This document shows, piece by piece, positions 20,949 through 30,762 of a stretch of 64,000 nt of DNA. The notes under the pieces are model-generated. The model worked only from the letters and a program-made list of their open reading frames with translations. It did not search any database and was not told the origin of the DNA. Both the position numbers and the translations under genes were made by a program. The stretch is from NCBI RefSeq assembly GCF_000341285.1, contig NW_005178451.1, positions 112,344-176,343 of the forward strand, written 5' to 3'. Every line of letters begins with the position of its first letter. The first letter of the stretch is position 1. This stretch comes from Galdieria sulphuraria (taxonomy: Eukaryota > Rhodophyta > Bangiophyceae > Galdieriales > Galdieriaceae).

Positions 20949-21932
20949 TTAAGCCTCGATATCCTCAGCAGGTGATGTTTCTGACGTATTTTTTGCATTA
21001 TTGATATTCTTGCTCTGTTCCGTCAGTTGTTCAGAAGCAGTTCTGAAACTTGGTGGAATAGCACTATTCTTCTGAAAAGAATTTTCGACCTTTTCCTCAT
21101 TCGTGTGATATGCTTTCTCCGCTACTCGTCCTTGTGTTCCGCTTGCTGCTTCTTCTTCTTCTTCCTCTTCTTGTTCTTCTTGTTGCAAATATGGAACAAT
21201 CGGATTAGCAGCAGCCTCCAAGGCTTTGGCATACTGTAACTGCGTGCTCCAAACAGCTGATGCCGCTTCTGCAAATATGGAGACGTGTTTTTTCCAAACA
21301 GTTTCCATTTTCTGAATAAGATCAGCACAAACTGAACTGTAAGCTGCTTCTGCGTCTTTGAACTTTTGTTGGTTTCTCTCTATTCGTTCTTGGTCCTTAT
21401 TTTTCTTTTCCAAATTATCCAGTTTCACTTTGTAATGATCATATCTCTCTCTATATTTGTCCGTCTCTTTGTATTCTTTCTTAATTTCTTCAATTTCTTG
21501 GCGGTACTTTTGTATTTTCTCTAATAAACGGGCAATTTCTCTACCATGCTTTCTCCCCTTTGAGTGTCGCATTTCTAAAGGTTCATGAGGCGTTCTTACC
21601 TTGTGTATGTCAAGATATCTGACGTCAAAGTCGTGTGCGGCGCTGGCACCTGCTTGAACCACTTCATATCGTGGGTCCTCCTTATTGAAAATTTGATTAA
21701 GGTCACTACAAATATCTTTGATGTGTTGAGCAACAACTAAAAAACACAAAGTTAACGTGTGGGAAACAAATTAGGGATAACTTCTTGTACCTCTCCACTT
21801 GGTCCCAGACGAAGTCAACTTTGGTTCCACTGAGTCGAGAACCTTTTCAACCTCCTTCAAACTAGTCATCCAATGCTCTACTTCCATATTGGACGACTTG
21901 CTAGTAGCAAACACGGGAGAAAGTCTTTCCAT
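20949..21932 (-). CDS. BAR-like coiled-coil protein
   Basis: Two exons (21932-21791, 21736-20949; intron 54 bp) give 309 aa. Residues about 20-215 look like a BAR-type membrane-bending domain: long amphipathic helices, a highly charged middle coiled coil (EIARLLEKIQKYRQEIEE, KYRERYDHYKVKLDNLEK), and a late helix AYSSVCADLIQKMETVWKKH like the BAR third helix. A poly-Glu run (EEQEEEEEEE) and a disordered acidic tail follow. BAR proteins dimerise on curved membranes in endocytosis or autophagy. An upstream extension of the frame opens at a TTG and may be an extra exon, so the N-terminus is provisional. Confidence 0.62.
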
Positions 21933-22105
21933 ATCGCAGTTGAGATATGCAACAACCGAGCCACAAGAAATCAGGGATGGAAAATTCTGCCAAAACAATC
22001 CACCCTCAGTTTGCGGTCATCTGCTGGAAGAAGCCAAAATGGGCTTTTAGGAGGACGTGGGAAAAAATTGCTTTTCTTTTTGTGGTGCGGATGTACAGAG
22101 AGAAA

Positions 22106-23252
22106 TTAGGTAGGCTTTACACATTGTTTTGGATTTTGGCGTTTCTTAACCAATTTCCACAGATACTTCAACAGAGACCTGTTCTTGGACAAAAATAAAG
22201 ATAGAAAGGTGAACCATATTACGAAGCTACCGATAATTACAATATACCAAAGATATCCGTCTATTCCTTTTGTACTATTATATGGTGGAATATTCAAGTT
22301 GCTTCCAAAGGAGTTGCCTGCCTAGTATAAAAAAGTACAATCAATACACAACAGCAAAATGAAAAAGTTGCAACTGCTCACTGTAGCACCGATAAGACAA
22401 GAAGAAAGTATAATATTTCCAAAAAAATTGTGTGCAACGAGACTTGTTTGAAATAAGCGACTTTGGGCCTGAGCATCCATTTCCTTGTCAGTCAATGTTT
22501 CACACAAAGAGGCTACTTGACGATAGAGACAAGTTGCTTCCTAGAAGAACAAAATGAGACGTATTTCTACAAACACAAATATCACTCACCTCTAAATACA
22601 AGGAAAGACTCGAACAAGATTTTGTGTCCCGAACGATATTCACCATGTCTTCAACTCGATCTTTCAAGAGGAATGACATTCCTTGTCGAAATTCCCTCAA
22701 TTCTAGTTGCAGTTGTTGTGCATTAGAGAGAGATAATCCATGTTCTGATGCAACGGAGAATACATTCTTTTGCCTTTCCATTCTGTTGTAGCTCTTTTCA
22801 TGAAGAACCGCTTGAATGCGTTCTTTCCACATATCTATCAGAGCAACACAAACAGCAGATAAATAGAACAAGGGCTGCTCCTTGAATGTGTCATCTTTTA
22901 AGGTGTTCTGTAGAGTGTCCAATAACAACCCACTATAAGGATTTTCGAATATACAAAGACCTTCATGGAAGATGATTGTTCGAATATCTGAGAAGCAACA
23001 CATGATACAGTTTTGAAAGATTCGAAAGAACGGTTCATGGGCATGAGAAACCAAATGGATGAGGTCCATGTTACTTAAACAAGGGAACTTTGAAAACACA
23101 AAATCGCCATTATATGATATAGACACACTATATGTTCGACACATCTGGTTTAAAGCGTCCAAAGAACATAAACAGGATTGTCTGATATCAGAAGTATTAA
23201 ACCATATTACATTGAACTTATCTTCTAGTTCTTTTTTCATAACCTTGACCAT
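22106..23252 (-). CDS. CorA/MRS2-like two-helix metal transporter with altered GMN motif
   Basis: Three exons (23252-22590, 22540-22382, 22321-22106; introns 49 and 60 bp) give 345 aa. A long soluble helical domain ends in a CorA-like stalk (LELREFRQGMSFLLKDRVEDM, then LYRQVASLCETLTDKEMDAQ). Two C-terminal membrane helices follow, NIILSSCLIGATAG and YLWYIVIIGSFVIWFTF, with a short loop between and a basic cytosolic tail. This is the CorA/MRS2 topology. At the end of TM1, where the family has YGMN, the sequence reads FGSN (residues 279-282). It would be a Mg2+ or other metal channel, probably of an organelle or vacuole membrane, unless the substitution has changed its job. Family assignment rests on topology and motif position. 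Confidence 0.55.
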
Positions 23253-23599
23253 ATTTTAGAAAACAACACAATCAAATTCATTCTGTTGACTGGTCGTGTT
23301 TGGATCTTTTCAATTCAGCAAGAACAACAGGAAAATGGAACAACAGGACATACACGGAGGTGCGTTTTCGAAGATTTCTCTATTGTGATTTGATTTGGGA
23401 GAATAGTCCATTTCCAATCCCTGACTATATATTTATATGCAAGACGAGGGCTCTTGCTGTCGGATACTTGTTCGAAATAATCTAGTTATACGTATTTTAC
23501 AAGAGGCTTTGACATATAGTGAGAATCATCTTTTACACTCCATAAATCAACAAGCAAGACAAAGTAATCCAATTCAATGCAATATTTTATATACCATTC
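23253..23599. other. Short intergenic with a weak plus-strand frame
   Basis: An 84-codon plus frame with an ATG (23437-23691) runs into the antisense of the selenium-binding protein 3' end. Its sequence looks moderately protein-like (IRILQEALTYSENHLLHSIN) but it overlaps a certain gene and no partner exon is obvious. I treat it as unproven. Confidence 0.3.
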
Positions 23600-24955
23600 T
23601 TACATCCAAATATCCGAAGTGCAGTCGCCACCTGGATAACGTACTTCATGAGCTCTACAAGGACCACAAGGCTCTCTTCCAAAGTCAATAAAGAAAGAGT
23701 GATCAATCTCCATTCCACCTTTATCCGTGTCACAAATTATCTTTAGCAAATAGGAGCCTCTATTTGCCATTTCAGGATAAAATTGGTTATCCCACGAGCT
23801 GAATAAAGAATTGGTGACATACAATCTCTTTCCATCAAGAGAAAGTTGTAGCATTTGTGGACCTCCACATAATATATTATCAGCAACCTTGCAAGTTTTC
23901 TCTAATAGGCCACCCAACCAAAGTTGGCCAGTTAATCTTGGCTTTGAAGGATTCGAGATATCATACTGACGGACATCTCCATGCAGCCAATCAGAAAAGT
24001 ATAAAAAGCGGTCATCCATTGAAATGAGTATATCAGTAATAACTGCAGGAATCGAAGAAGACGCATTTTCTGGTGTAACAGGTGGCACAGAAATGACTTT
24101 TTCGGCCTTCCATTCATCACTACCGTTATGAGACTTGTATATATGAAAAATGTTGGAAGACAGCGCAACACCAACAAAGCCATGACAACTATCTGGATTG
24201 TGATGAAAACGGACTTCCAAAGGTAACCATCCATCTTCACCCAAATCGATAGATTGTACAAGTTTTTGTTCTTTCCAGTCCCAAAAATGCAACTTTCTCC
24301 CGTATTTGCCTGCCTTGACATCTTCTAAATCGAAACCTTGAAAATAAGTTTTGGGTGCTGCCCATTCTGTAGAAACCATAATATTGTGTCTTGGTTGATA
24401 CCAAAAGTCATAGTTGAAGTCGACTCCTTTCATATTCTTCTCCCAGTGACCAATGATACGGAATTCTTGGTCCAATAACAGAAACCCTCCTGGATTGTTT
24501 GCTTCTGAATCTCCCAACATACTTATCATGATATTTCCATCAGGAAGACAATGCACTGTATGTGGAGCGCCTAGATTGACTTTGGACTTCAGTTCCTCAG
24601 GTTCAATAATATGATGTATCTTGGGATTCCTTTCCTCTGCAGTGTCAAATATGTAAATACGACCTGAGCGTTGACCGCCAGCTATTAAATATCGACGAGC
24701 TAAAGAGTCTTTTTGCTTGGAAGAACAACAAGTATTCCAACCAAAGTGATGTAATTCATCTCCAACATAAGGTACAGGAGTTCGAGACACGACAGTAGAA
24801 TATGTTGGAGAAGAAGAGTCAACGTCTACGGTAGCTAAATAGTCTGGTTGTTGCGTATGGGTTCCAGCATACAGACAGACTACATAGAGTAACTTTTCTG
24901 GTTCAGCTTCTCTTGCTTTCTCTGGGCTAGAAAAGAAACGATGGCACAATGACAT
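23600..24955 (-). CDS. SELENBP1: Selenium-binding protein 1 / methanethiol oxidase family
   Basis: A single exon of 451 aa with an ATG at 24955. Family blocks run along the whole length: PEKLLYVVCLYAGT, DELHHFGWNTCCS, LGAPHTVHCLPDGNI, WQPRHNIM-type YDFWYQPRHN, DGWLPLEVRF, SDWLHGDVRQYDI, GGPQMLQLSLDGKRLYVT, and the C-terminus PGGDCTSDIWM. SELENBP1 is a seven-bladed propeller. The human enzyme oxidises methanethiol to H2S, H2O2 and formaldehyde, and plant homologues bind Cd and Se. It is cytosolic with no targeting signal. It lies back to back with MDM35 (202 bp between starts). Confidence 0.93.
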   Translation of the reverse strand: MSLCHRFFSSPEKAREAEPEKLLYVVCLYAGTHTQQPDYLATVDVDSSSPTYSTVVSRTPVPYVGDELHHFGWNTCCSSKQKDSLARRYLIAGGQRSGRIYIFDTAEERNPKIHHIIEPEELKSKVNLGAPHTVHCLPDGNIMISMLGDSEANNPGGFLLLDQEFRIIGHWEKNMKGVDFNYDFWYQPRHNIMVSTEWAAPKTYFQGFDLEDVKAGKYGRKLHFWDWKEQKLVQSIDLGEDGWLPLEVRFHHNPDSCHGFVGVALSSNIFHIYKSHNGSDEWKAEKVISVPPVTPENASSSIPAVITDILISMDDRFLYFSDWLHGDVRQYDISNPSKPRLTGQLWLGGLLEKTCKVADNILCGGPQMLQLSLDGKRLYVTNSLFSSWDNQFYPEMANRGSYLLKIICDTDKGGMEIDHSFFIDFGREPCGPCRAHEVRYPGGDCTSDIWM

Positions 24956-25157
24956 GGTAGAAATGAAGACGAAACAATCTCGTCTGAATGAGGATCATCA
25001 TTGAAAGAAAGGAATCGCTTGCTCAGTCGACGGTATTGTAAGAAACCGGTACAACATTTTAGAAAATATTCGCAAGTCTAGATATCCCTATATTGTTTGA
25101 AAAGCTGTTTTTGATTGCCTGAATACAGTAGTTGCTTACCGTGAATCGAAGCGTTCG

Positions 25158-25451
25158 ATGACTACTTCTCTGAGCCAAGAGGAGAAGGATTGGCCTTCAA
25201 CGTGTAACAAAGCCAAAGAGTCTTATGAAGAGTGTTTCTTTCACTGGTACAGAGAGTCTTTTCTAAAAGTAAGTGTATTGTGCCGTGAAAGTGTAGCTTA
25301 TTCGAATATTTATTCTTAGGGAGTGTCCGAAAATCCTTGTGAAGACTTGTGGAAGGCTTATGAGAGCTGTGTGAAAAGCTTGGCCTCTTCTAGAAAACTC
25401 GAACACTTGTTGACCTCCGAGTGGAATCTCGACCAAAGTAAAGGTGAATAG
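25158..25451 (+). CDS. MDM35: Twin CX9C protein MDM35/TRIAP1
   Basis: Two exons (25158-25268, 25320-25451; intron 51 bp) give 80 aa, matching the small size of TRIAP1/Mdm35. Twin CX9C motifs are present: CNKAKESYEEC, then CEDLWKAYESC, with the family linker HWYRESFLKG. In the mitochondrial intermembrane space the protein is oxidised by Mia40 and carries Ups/PRELI lipid-transfer proteins that move phosphatidic acid for cardiolipin synthesis. Because of its size and intron it is easily missed. It shares a divergent promoter with SELENBP1. Confidence 0.87.
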
Positions 25452-25808
25452 CTGACGCTGTAGTTGAGCTTATGACAGATTGAATCTTCTGAGTTGCAGT
25501 CGGGTAGTCCTTTCGGATAAAGTACTTTGACAAGGAAACTTTGCCAGAAGATGACCAAAATAAGGAATCAATAGTTATTCGGAAGGCAATAGCTTGATAT
25601 AAAATAAATTGTGTGAAACAAATTGTTGGCCAATTCTGGCAGTGAGGTACACAAAGTGTAATAGAACCGTTGCTGTTGTTCAGATGACTTGGATTGACTG
25701 TATCATTACTTATGTTTTTACAGTGGAATTGCTGTACTTTGGCTGATTATAGAAAAGACGAAAACCGTTTGAATTATTGAGTTGGATGATTGGCCAATTT
25801 GAGAAAAG
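25452..25808. other. Intergenic, no gene seen
   Basis: The 357 bp between MDM35 and CLF1 contain no supported feature. A short minus frame overlapping the CLF1 start is an antisense shadow. Confidence 0.5.
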
Positions 25809-27893
25809 ATGACAAGTAGAAGCGGAGGTTCAGGAAGAGTAAAGAACAAGGCTCCTGCACCGGTACAGATAACTGCTGAACAGTTACTAAGAGAGGCATG
25901 GGAAAGAAGAGAACCCGAAAAGTCCAAGGCTCCGAAACAAAGAATACAGGATGAAAACGAACTCTTGGAGATTAGACAAAGAAGGCGAAAAGAATTTGAA
26001 GACAAGTTACGCATGAACCGCACTCATATTCCAACGTGGATAAAATATGCTAAATGGGAAGAAGCTCAACTGGAATTCGGTAGAGCAAGATCTATCTACG
26101 AAAGAGCTTTAGATATCGACTACAGAAACCCACACTTGTGGGTGAGTTACGCAGAAATGGAAATGAAACACAAGTTTATCAATCACGCTAGAAATATTTG
26201 GGACCGTGCTGTTGCTTTGTTACCTCGAGTAGCACAGTTATGGTTCAAATATGCTTATATGGAAGAGATGTTGGGAAATATTGCTGGTACTAGAGCTATA
26301 TTTGAAAGATGGATGAAGTGGGTACCAGATGATAAAGCGTGGAATTCATATGTGAGGTTTGAGCTACGTTATGGACAAGTAGATAGAGCGCGACAAATAT
26401 TTGAAAGATTTTTGATTGCACATCCAGTTCCCAGAACATACATTCGATATGCCAGATTGGAAGAAAGAAATCATGAGAGAGATCTTGCAAGAGCTGTTTT
26501 TGAAAGAGGTGTTGAAGAAACAGACACAAGTCAGCCTGAATATTTGGAGTTACTTTTGCAGTTTGCAGGATTTGAAGAACGTTGTGGAGAAGTAGAACGA
26601 GCAAGATTTATATATAAATTTGCTTTGGAGAAGGCTCCAGAAGACAGGAAAGAACAAGTACACTCCTTGTACAGTTCTTTTGAAAGACAAAGAGGAGGTA
26701 AAATAGCAATTGAAGAGAGCATTTTGAAACGGAAGCGAGAAGAGTATGAGTATTGGATTCAAAAAGATCCCTATGACTATGATGTCTGGTTGGACTATTG
26801 CTTACTTGAAGAGGAGTTCTCAACCGATCCAGAAACTGTGAGAAGCGTTTTCAGGAGAGCAGTATCTTATCGACCACCTCCTCAGAAGAGGTTTTGGAAG
26901 CGATATATTTACTTGTGGATATATTTTGCTGTATGGGAAGAGCTGACTATGGAAGACTTGGAGAAAGCTGCTCAAGTTTATCGTGATGCTCTCAATTCTA
27001 TTCCTAATAGGCATCAAGATTTCACATTTAAGAAACTTTGGATTCTTGCTGCAAAACTTTATGTTCGTCAAAAGGATATGGCATCCGCCAGGAAGCTTTT
27101 GGGAACTGCAATTGGAATGTTGAAGAGCAATGAGAAAATTTTTCGTGAGTATATTTCTCTAGAAGTTGCGCTGGGGGAAATAGAACGTGCGAGGACTTTG
27201 TATCATAAATGGATAGAACATCATCCGTACTCTTCAAAGGCTTGGTTAGAATTTGCCAATTTGGAAATTTCATTGAATGAAATAGAGCGTGCACGAGCAG
27301 TTTATGACTTGGCTGTTGAACAAACCGAATTGGATGCCCCAGAGTTGGTCTGGAAAGCCTACATTGATCTTGAACTTGAAGAAGAAGAATTGGATCGTGC
27401 CCGTGCTCTGTATGAGAAGTTGTTGGGATATTCTCAACATGTTAAAGTGTGGCTTTCTTATGCGAACTTTGAACGAAATTATAATCATGAAAGAGATGAC
27501 TATGCCCGAGATATATATCGTAGAGCAGATCGTGCTTTGGCTAATGCCATTTTAGATTGGACCGCAAATTCTCGTTCTCAAGGAACCGGTGAACAAGTAG
27601 ATCCCCAACTACTGACTGCAAAGGAGGATAGGGCAACTTTACTTCGAGAATGGTTAGCTTTCGAACAAGAAATGTCGTCTAGAGATACTTCAGCCTTGAG
27701 TGAAGTTCAAGAGAAGCAACCACAAAAGGTCAAGCGGCGTAGACCAATCTTTGACGCATTTGGTGAAAATATTGGTTGGGAAGAATATTATGACTTTATA
27801 TTTCCTGAAGAAACGGAATCCGGAAAAGCACCAAGTCTCAAAATTTTACAGATTGCCCATCAGTGGAAAAAGCAGAAGAAGGAAGATTCTTAA
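25809..27893 (+). CDS. CLF1: Pre-mRNA-splicing factor CLF1/crooked neck (SYF3)
   Basis: A single exon of 694 aa, the size of CRNKL1/Clf1. It consists of about 16 HAT (half-a-TPR) repeats, each with the W...YA..E and E...ARSIYERAL/F pattern, for example WIKYAKWEEAQ, RARSIYERALDI, LWVSYAEMEMK and RARTLYHKWIEHHP. The N-terminus includes the conserved ITAEQLLREAWERRE. The protein is a scaffold of the NineTeen complex in the activated spliceosome. That such a long gene has no intron is notable in an intron-bearing neighbourhood. Confidence 0.96.
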   Translation: MTSRSGGSGRVKNKAPAPVQITAEQLLREAWERREPEKSKAPKQRIQDENELLEIRQRRRKEFEDKLRMNRTHIPTWIKYAKWEEAQLEFGRARSIYERALDIDYRNPHLWVSYAEMEMKHKFINHARNIWDRAVALLPRVAQLWFKYAYMEEMLGNIAGTRAIFERWMKWVPDDKAWNSYVRFELRYGQVDRARQIFERFLIAHPVPRTYIRYARLEERNHERDLARAVFERGVEETDTSQPEYLELLLQFAGFEERCGEVERARFIYKFALEKAPEDRKEQVHSLYSSFERQRGGKIAIEESILKRKREEYEYWIQKDPYDYDVWLDYCLLEEEFSTDPETVRSVFRRAVSYRPPPQKRFWKRYIYLWIYFAVWEELTMEDLEKAAQVYRDALNSIPNRHQDFTFKKLWILAAKLYVRQKDMASARKLLGTAIGMLKSNEKIFREYISLEVALGEIERARTLYHKWIEHHPYSSKAWLEFANLEISLNEIERARAVYDLAVEQTELDAPELVWKAYIDLELEEEELDRARALYEKLLGYSQHVKVWLSYANFERNYNHERDDYARDIYRRADRALANAILDWTANSRSQGTGEQVDPQLLTAKEDRATLLREWLAFEQEMSSRDTSALSEVQEKQPQKVKRRRPIFDAFGENIGWEEYYDFIFPEETESGKAPSLKILQIAHQWKKQKKEDS

Positions 27894-27980
27894 GGTTTCT
27901 TTGTATTTTTGAAGTCTATAGAAGAAATGATAGTATAAAGTGTCAGTCTTTGAAGTATTAAAAAATACTTGATGATGTCA

Positions 27981-29189
27981 TTATTGAAATGCGGAACCTC
28001 TTCCATAAATATCTCTTTCTACATAAGTACTTTGTATTGAACCTGCCCCTCCCCCACCACCACTACCGAAGCCTGATAATATGGAACTTCCTGTAACTAA
28101 CTTGCTGATAACCAAAGACGCAACAAAGGCAGCAACTGTTGTGCCAACTGCCACAGCTGCAATTGCACCTCCAGCGATAACACTTTCTTTCTCGGCCAAA
28201 GTATGTCCAGTAAATGGTGTTGGTGTAGGTGTGACATGATATACGATATCGACGTAGATTGTGGTATCAAACTCACTAGAGTCTCCAACATCGAAATGAG
28301 TCCATTGAAGATCAATTCCAAAACTTCCGTTCGCAATCTTTTGTATTTCCATTACGAAATAAACTCCATTCGATGTGAATCCCATAGCACAAGAGGAAGG
28401 AACTGAAAAACTGCCATTACTTAACATTTGTACTATAGGTGCTTGACAAGAAGAGCTGTATTTCACAAAATTATTAGTTGCAGAAAAGATAGTCAACTGG
28501 ATATTATCAAGACTAGTAAACGAAGCTTGGATGCCACTAACATACTGAATTGTGGCTAACAGAACAACCTGATTGTTATTGACCAACTGAGAACCGTTCA
28601 ATATTAGAGGCTTTTGTGGACCACAAATAATCTCGTTCGACAAAGTCGTAAAGGAGATTCCAGCAACTGCGATATTGATAGCAGCAGTTGTTGTATTGCT
28701 CGTGTTGTTCTTTGCAGTATATGTCAACTCCAAGTTGGCGAGTCCGACAAGCCTTTCAAATGCTAGAGATATACTTATGTTGTAGATGTACCTATCGCTT
28801 AGCTTTGTAACGCTTACTACATTGGTAGATAAATCTTTGCTTGGATTGAAGACGGACTTATTCGTCGAGGTAGCTGAGAAGCTGTAGTCTCCAATGGTAC
28901 GGTTGTGAGACGTCACAAACAAATACTCCAAGTCAATATCTCGTATACAGTCGCTTAGTAGAACATTAACTTGCGTAATATTATTCGATACAAAAGTGAT
29001 TTCATAGTCTGCACCAGTATCGTTTTGTCGAAGGAAATAGATACCGGGATAAAGAGAAGTTGCCACACCGAAACCTAAACAATAACAAGATAGAAGAAAG
29101 CAACCAAGCCAAGCAACTAGTTTATTGTTACGCATTCTCCATCGCGAGTTATCTTCCAGTGCGTAGACACGTTTCCCATTGCGACGCAT
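27981..29189 (-). CDS. Surface glycoprotein with N-terminal anchor and C-terminal membrane helix
   Basis: A single exon of 402 aa from the ATG at 29189 (an earlier TTG is not used). A basic cytosolic start is followed by a hydrophobic helix (LVAWLGCFLLSCYCLGFGVA), a Thr/Asn/Ser-rich lumenal domain of about 290 residues with over 15 N-glycosylation sequons and few charged residues, a short Pro-Thr spacer (TPTPTPF), a second helix (GGAIAAVAVGTTVAAFVAS) and a Gly-rich tail. I do not recognise the family. The composition fits a cell-wall or plasma-membrane glycoprotein. Further secreted proteins lie nearby. Confidence 0.6.
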   Translation of the reverse strand: MRRNGKRVYALEDNSRWRMRNNKLVAWLGCFLLSCYCLGFGVATSLYPGIYFLRQNDTGADYEITFVSNNITQVNVLLSDCIRDIDLEYLFVTSHNRTIGDYSFSATSTNKSVFNPSKDLSTNVVSVTKLSDRYIYNISISLAFERLVGLANLELTYTAKNNTSNTTTAAINIAVAGISFTTLSNEIICGPQKPLILNGSQLVNNNQVVLLATIQYVSGIQASFTSLDNIQLTIFSATNNFVKYSSSCQAPIVQMLSNGSFSVPSSCAMGFTSNGVYFVMEIQKIANGSFGIDLQWTHFDVGDSSEFDTTIYVDIVYHVTPTPTPFTGHTLAEKESVIAGGAIAAVAVGTTVAAFVASLVISKLVTGSSILSGFGSGGGGGAGSIQSTYVERDIYGRGSAFQ

Positions 29190-29483
29190 TTCTTCCAAAT
29201 TGAGAATTTGAAATCTACACCCGCTAACACTTTGTGGGACCTTCTCCGTTGTTCGTATCAGGGATCCAAAGCAGCAGTCAATTTGATTTTACCTATAGAA
29301 ACTTGTTAAGCTAATGCATAATAAAAAAAACTTTGAAAGACAAAGAAATTTGAAAAATACCAAGCATTTATTTACCAGAACGACAATGGCGAATGCAGGC
29401 CAACAAACAGAAGTAATATCGAAGACTAAAGCGTCACATCATTACCAACCTCAATCACGAAATTCATAGTTCGGGTTGTAATC

Positions 29484-29840
29484 TTACTGATAGTCTGGGT
29501 ACTGGTTGAACTGAGGAAAAAAAGGAAGGATTTGGTAGGGTGTGAATTGAAGTTGTGGATATACATTTTGAAGTTGATCAAATGGAATTGAGTAACCTTG
29601 GGAATAAGCAGCAAAATCAACCTGATTAGCTCTTCCACCTTTTGTCGACTCAGCGGCGCTTGCTGCTTGCAGCTCGGGAATATTTGTCGAAACTGGTATT
29701 ACTTCCGCATATCCTGATGCCTCTGCATCTCCATATGTTTGGCTAGAGCTAAAAGCATCTTCATAGATAGGTAGTGAATTGCACGGACTAGCAATGATCA
29801 GTATAAAGCAACAGAGAATGACGAGTGTCAACAGTTTCAT
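29484..29840 (-). CDS. Small secreted Tyr/Gln/Pro-rich protein
   Basis: The ATG at 29840 gives 118 aa starting with a textbook signal peptide (MKLLTLVILCCFILIIAS). The mature chain is Ala/Ser-rich, then Tyr/Gln/Phe/Pro-rich (SQGYSIPFDQLQNVYPQLQF, then FPQFNQYPDYQ). After the stop the same frame reads DYNPNYEFRD before the next stop, in the same style, and the stop overlaps a GTAAGA donor-like sequence. The real C-terminus may therefore be longer by splicing. Upstream in-frame codons lack a credible start. It could be an extracellular-matrix or wall peptide; the function is unknown. Confidence 0.5.
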   Translation of the reverse strand: MKLLTLVILCCFILIIASPCNSLPIYEDAFSSSQTYGDAEASGYAEVIPVSTNIPELQAASAAESTKGGRANQVDFAAYSQGYSIPFDQLQNVYPQLQFTPYQILPFFPQFNQYPDYQ

Positions 29841-30762
29841 AACAAAGAGCTGGTGGAAAACGCTTATAGAACATGAGCTATATTGCATCCGTTATATGGA
29901 CCAAAATATGTGTCGATTCCTCTTTGAATAGACACATGTAGAAAGATATGTCTTCGCTGGGGCCAAAATACAATGACCAATCGCTCAATCCTCATCGAAT
30001 CGACATTTGAAATGTTCTGAGATTATTATTTGTTGGAAGCTGATGAGATAACTCGACAGCATGAACTAAATGTTGTTTCTTTTTATCTTATTAAGAGTAT
30101 TATCTTGTTGCACTACATTTCGATAAGTATTGACCAGAAAAGAAACACGGAGTTATATTCACAGTTTTTATTTCGGTCCACTGTCCGTAGAATGCCTGCT
30201 CTCAGGCAGTATATTATCTATCATTAACATTATAAAATACTCCCTTGAGGAATTCGTTTCAAAACCACTCTAATGGCTGAAGAAAATTGAGAAAATTTTT
30301 CTTTGTTCGATGTAGTAACATCAAGTGTCATGATATGATATTCAGACAAATTATTATGCGAATCATCGTAAAAGTGGACATTTGTTAGCGATTCTTTGGT
30401 ATATATTAGTTGCAACCATCTCAGCTCCACGTGAAATTCTAAAACTTATAAAATAGCGACGAAGAGATAGGAGTTGTTTCTAACAGTAAATATATTAGCA
30501 ATTCGAGACATTCATATGGATACCACTATATTCTTTCTAGATACAAACATTCGAAAATCAAAATCTAGACTGCTGTGGAAATCTTCTCTCTCTTGTTTGT
30601 AATTCATTCAGTCATACAGAAAAAAATAAAAACATTAAAAATTGGATACGGTACTTATAGGTCATTTGCTGTTCACATATTAAAAAAATTTAAGTTTAAC
30701 AAGTTGAAAACAAAACAATTTCAAACAAAAAAAACAGGAGTATCAAAGAAAACAAGTAAAAC
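29841..30762. other. Intergenic region, no gene recognised
   Basis: The upstream half should hold the small secreted gene's promoter. A minus frame at 30230-30430 ending RVVLKRIPQGSIL looks mildly protein-like but has no ATG and no partner exon. The last 200 bp are very AT-rich with A-runs, probably the 3' flank of the stomatin-like gene. Confidence 0.4.

Noticed and set aside
21027-21239. Cys/Phe-rich plus-strand frame
   Set aside because: It is the antisense of the poly-Glu stretch of the BAR-like protein.
23437-23691. 84-aa plus-strand frame with ATG
   Set aside because: A third of it is antisense to the selenium-binding protein 3' end; protein-like only in part and with no recognised family.
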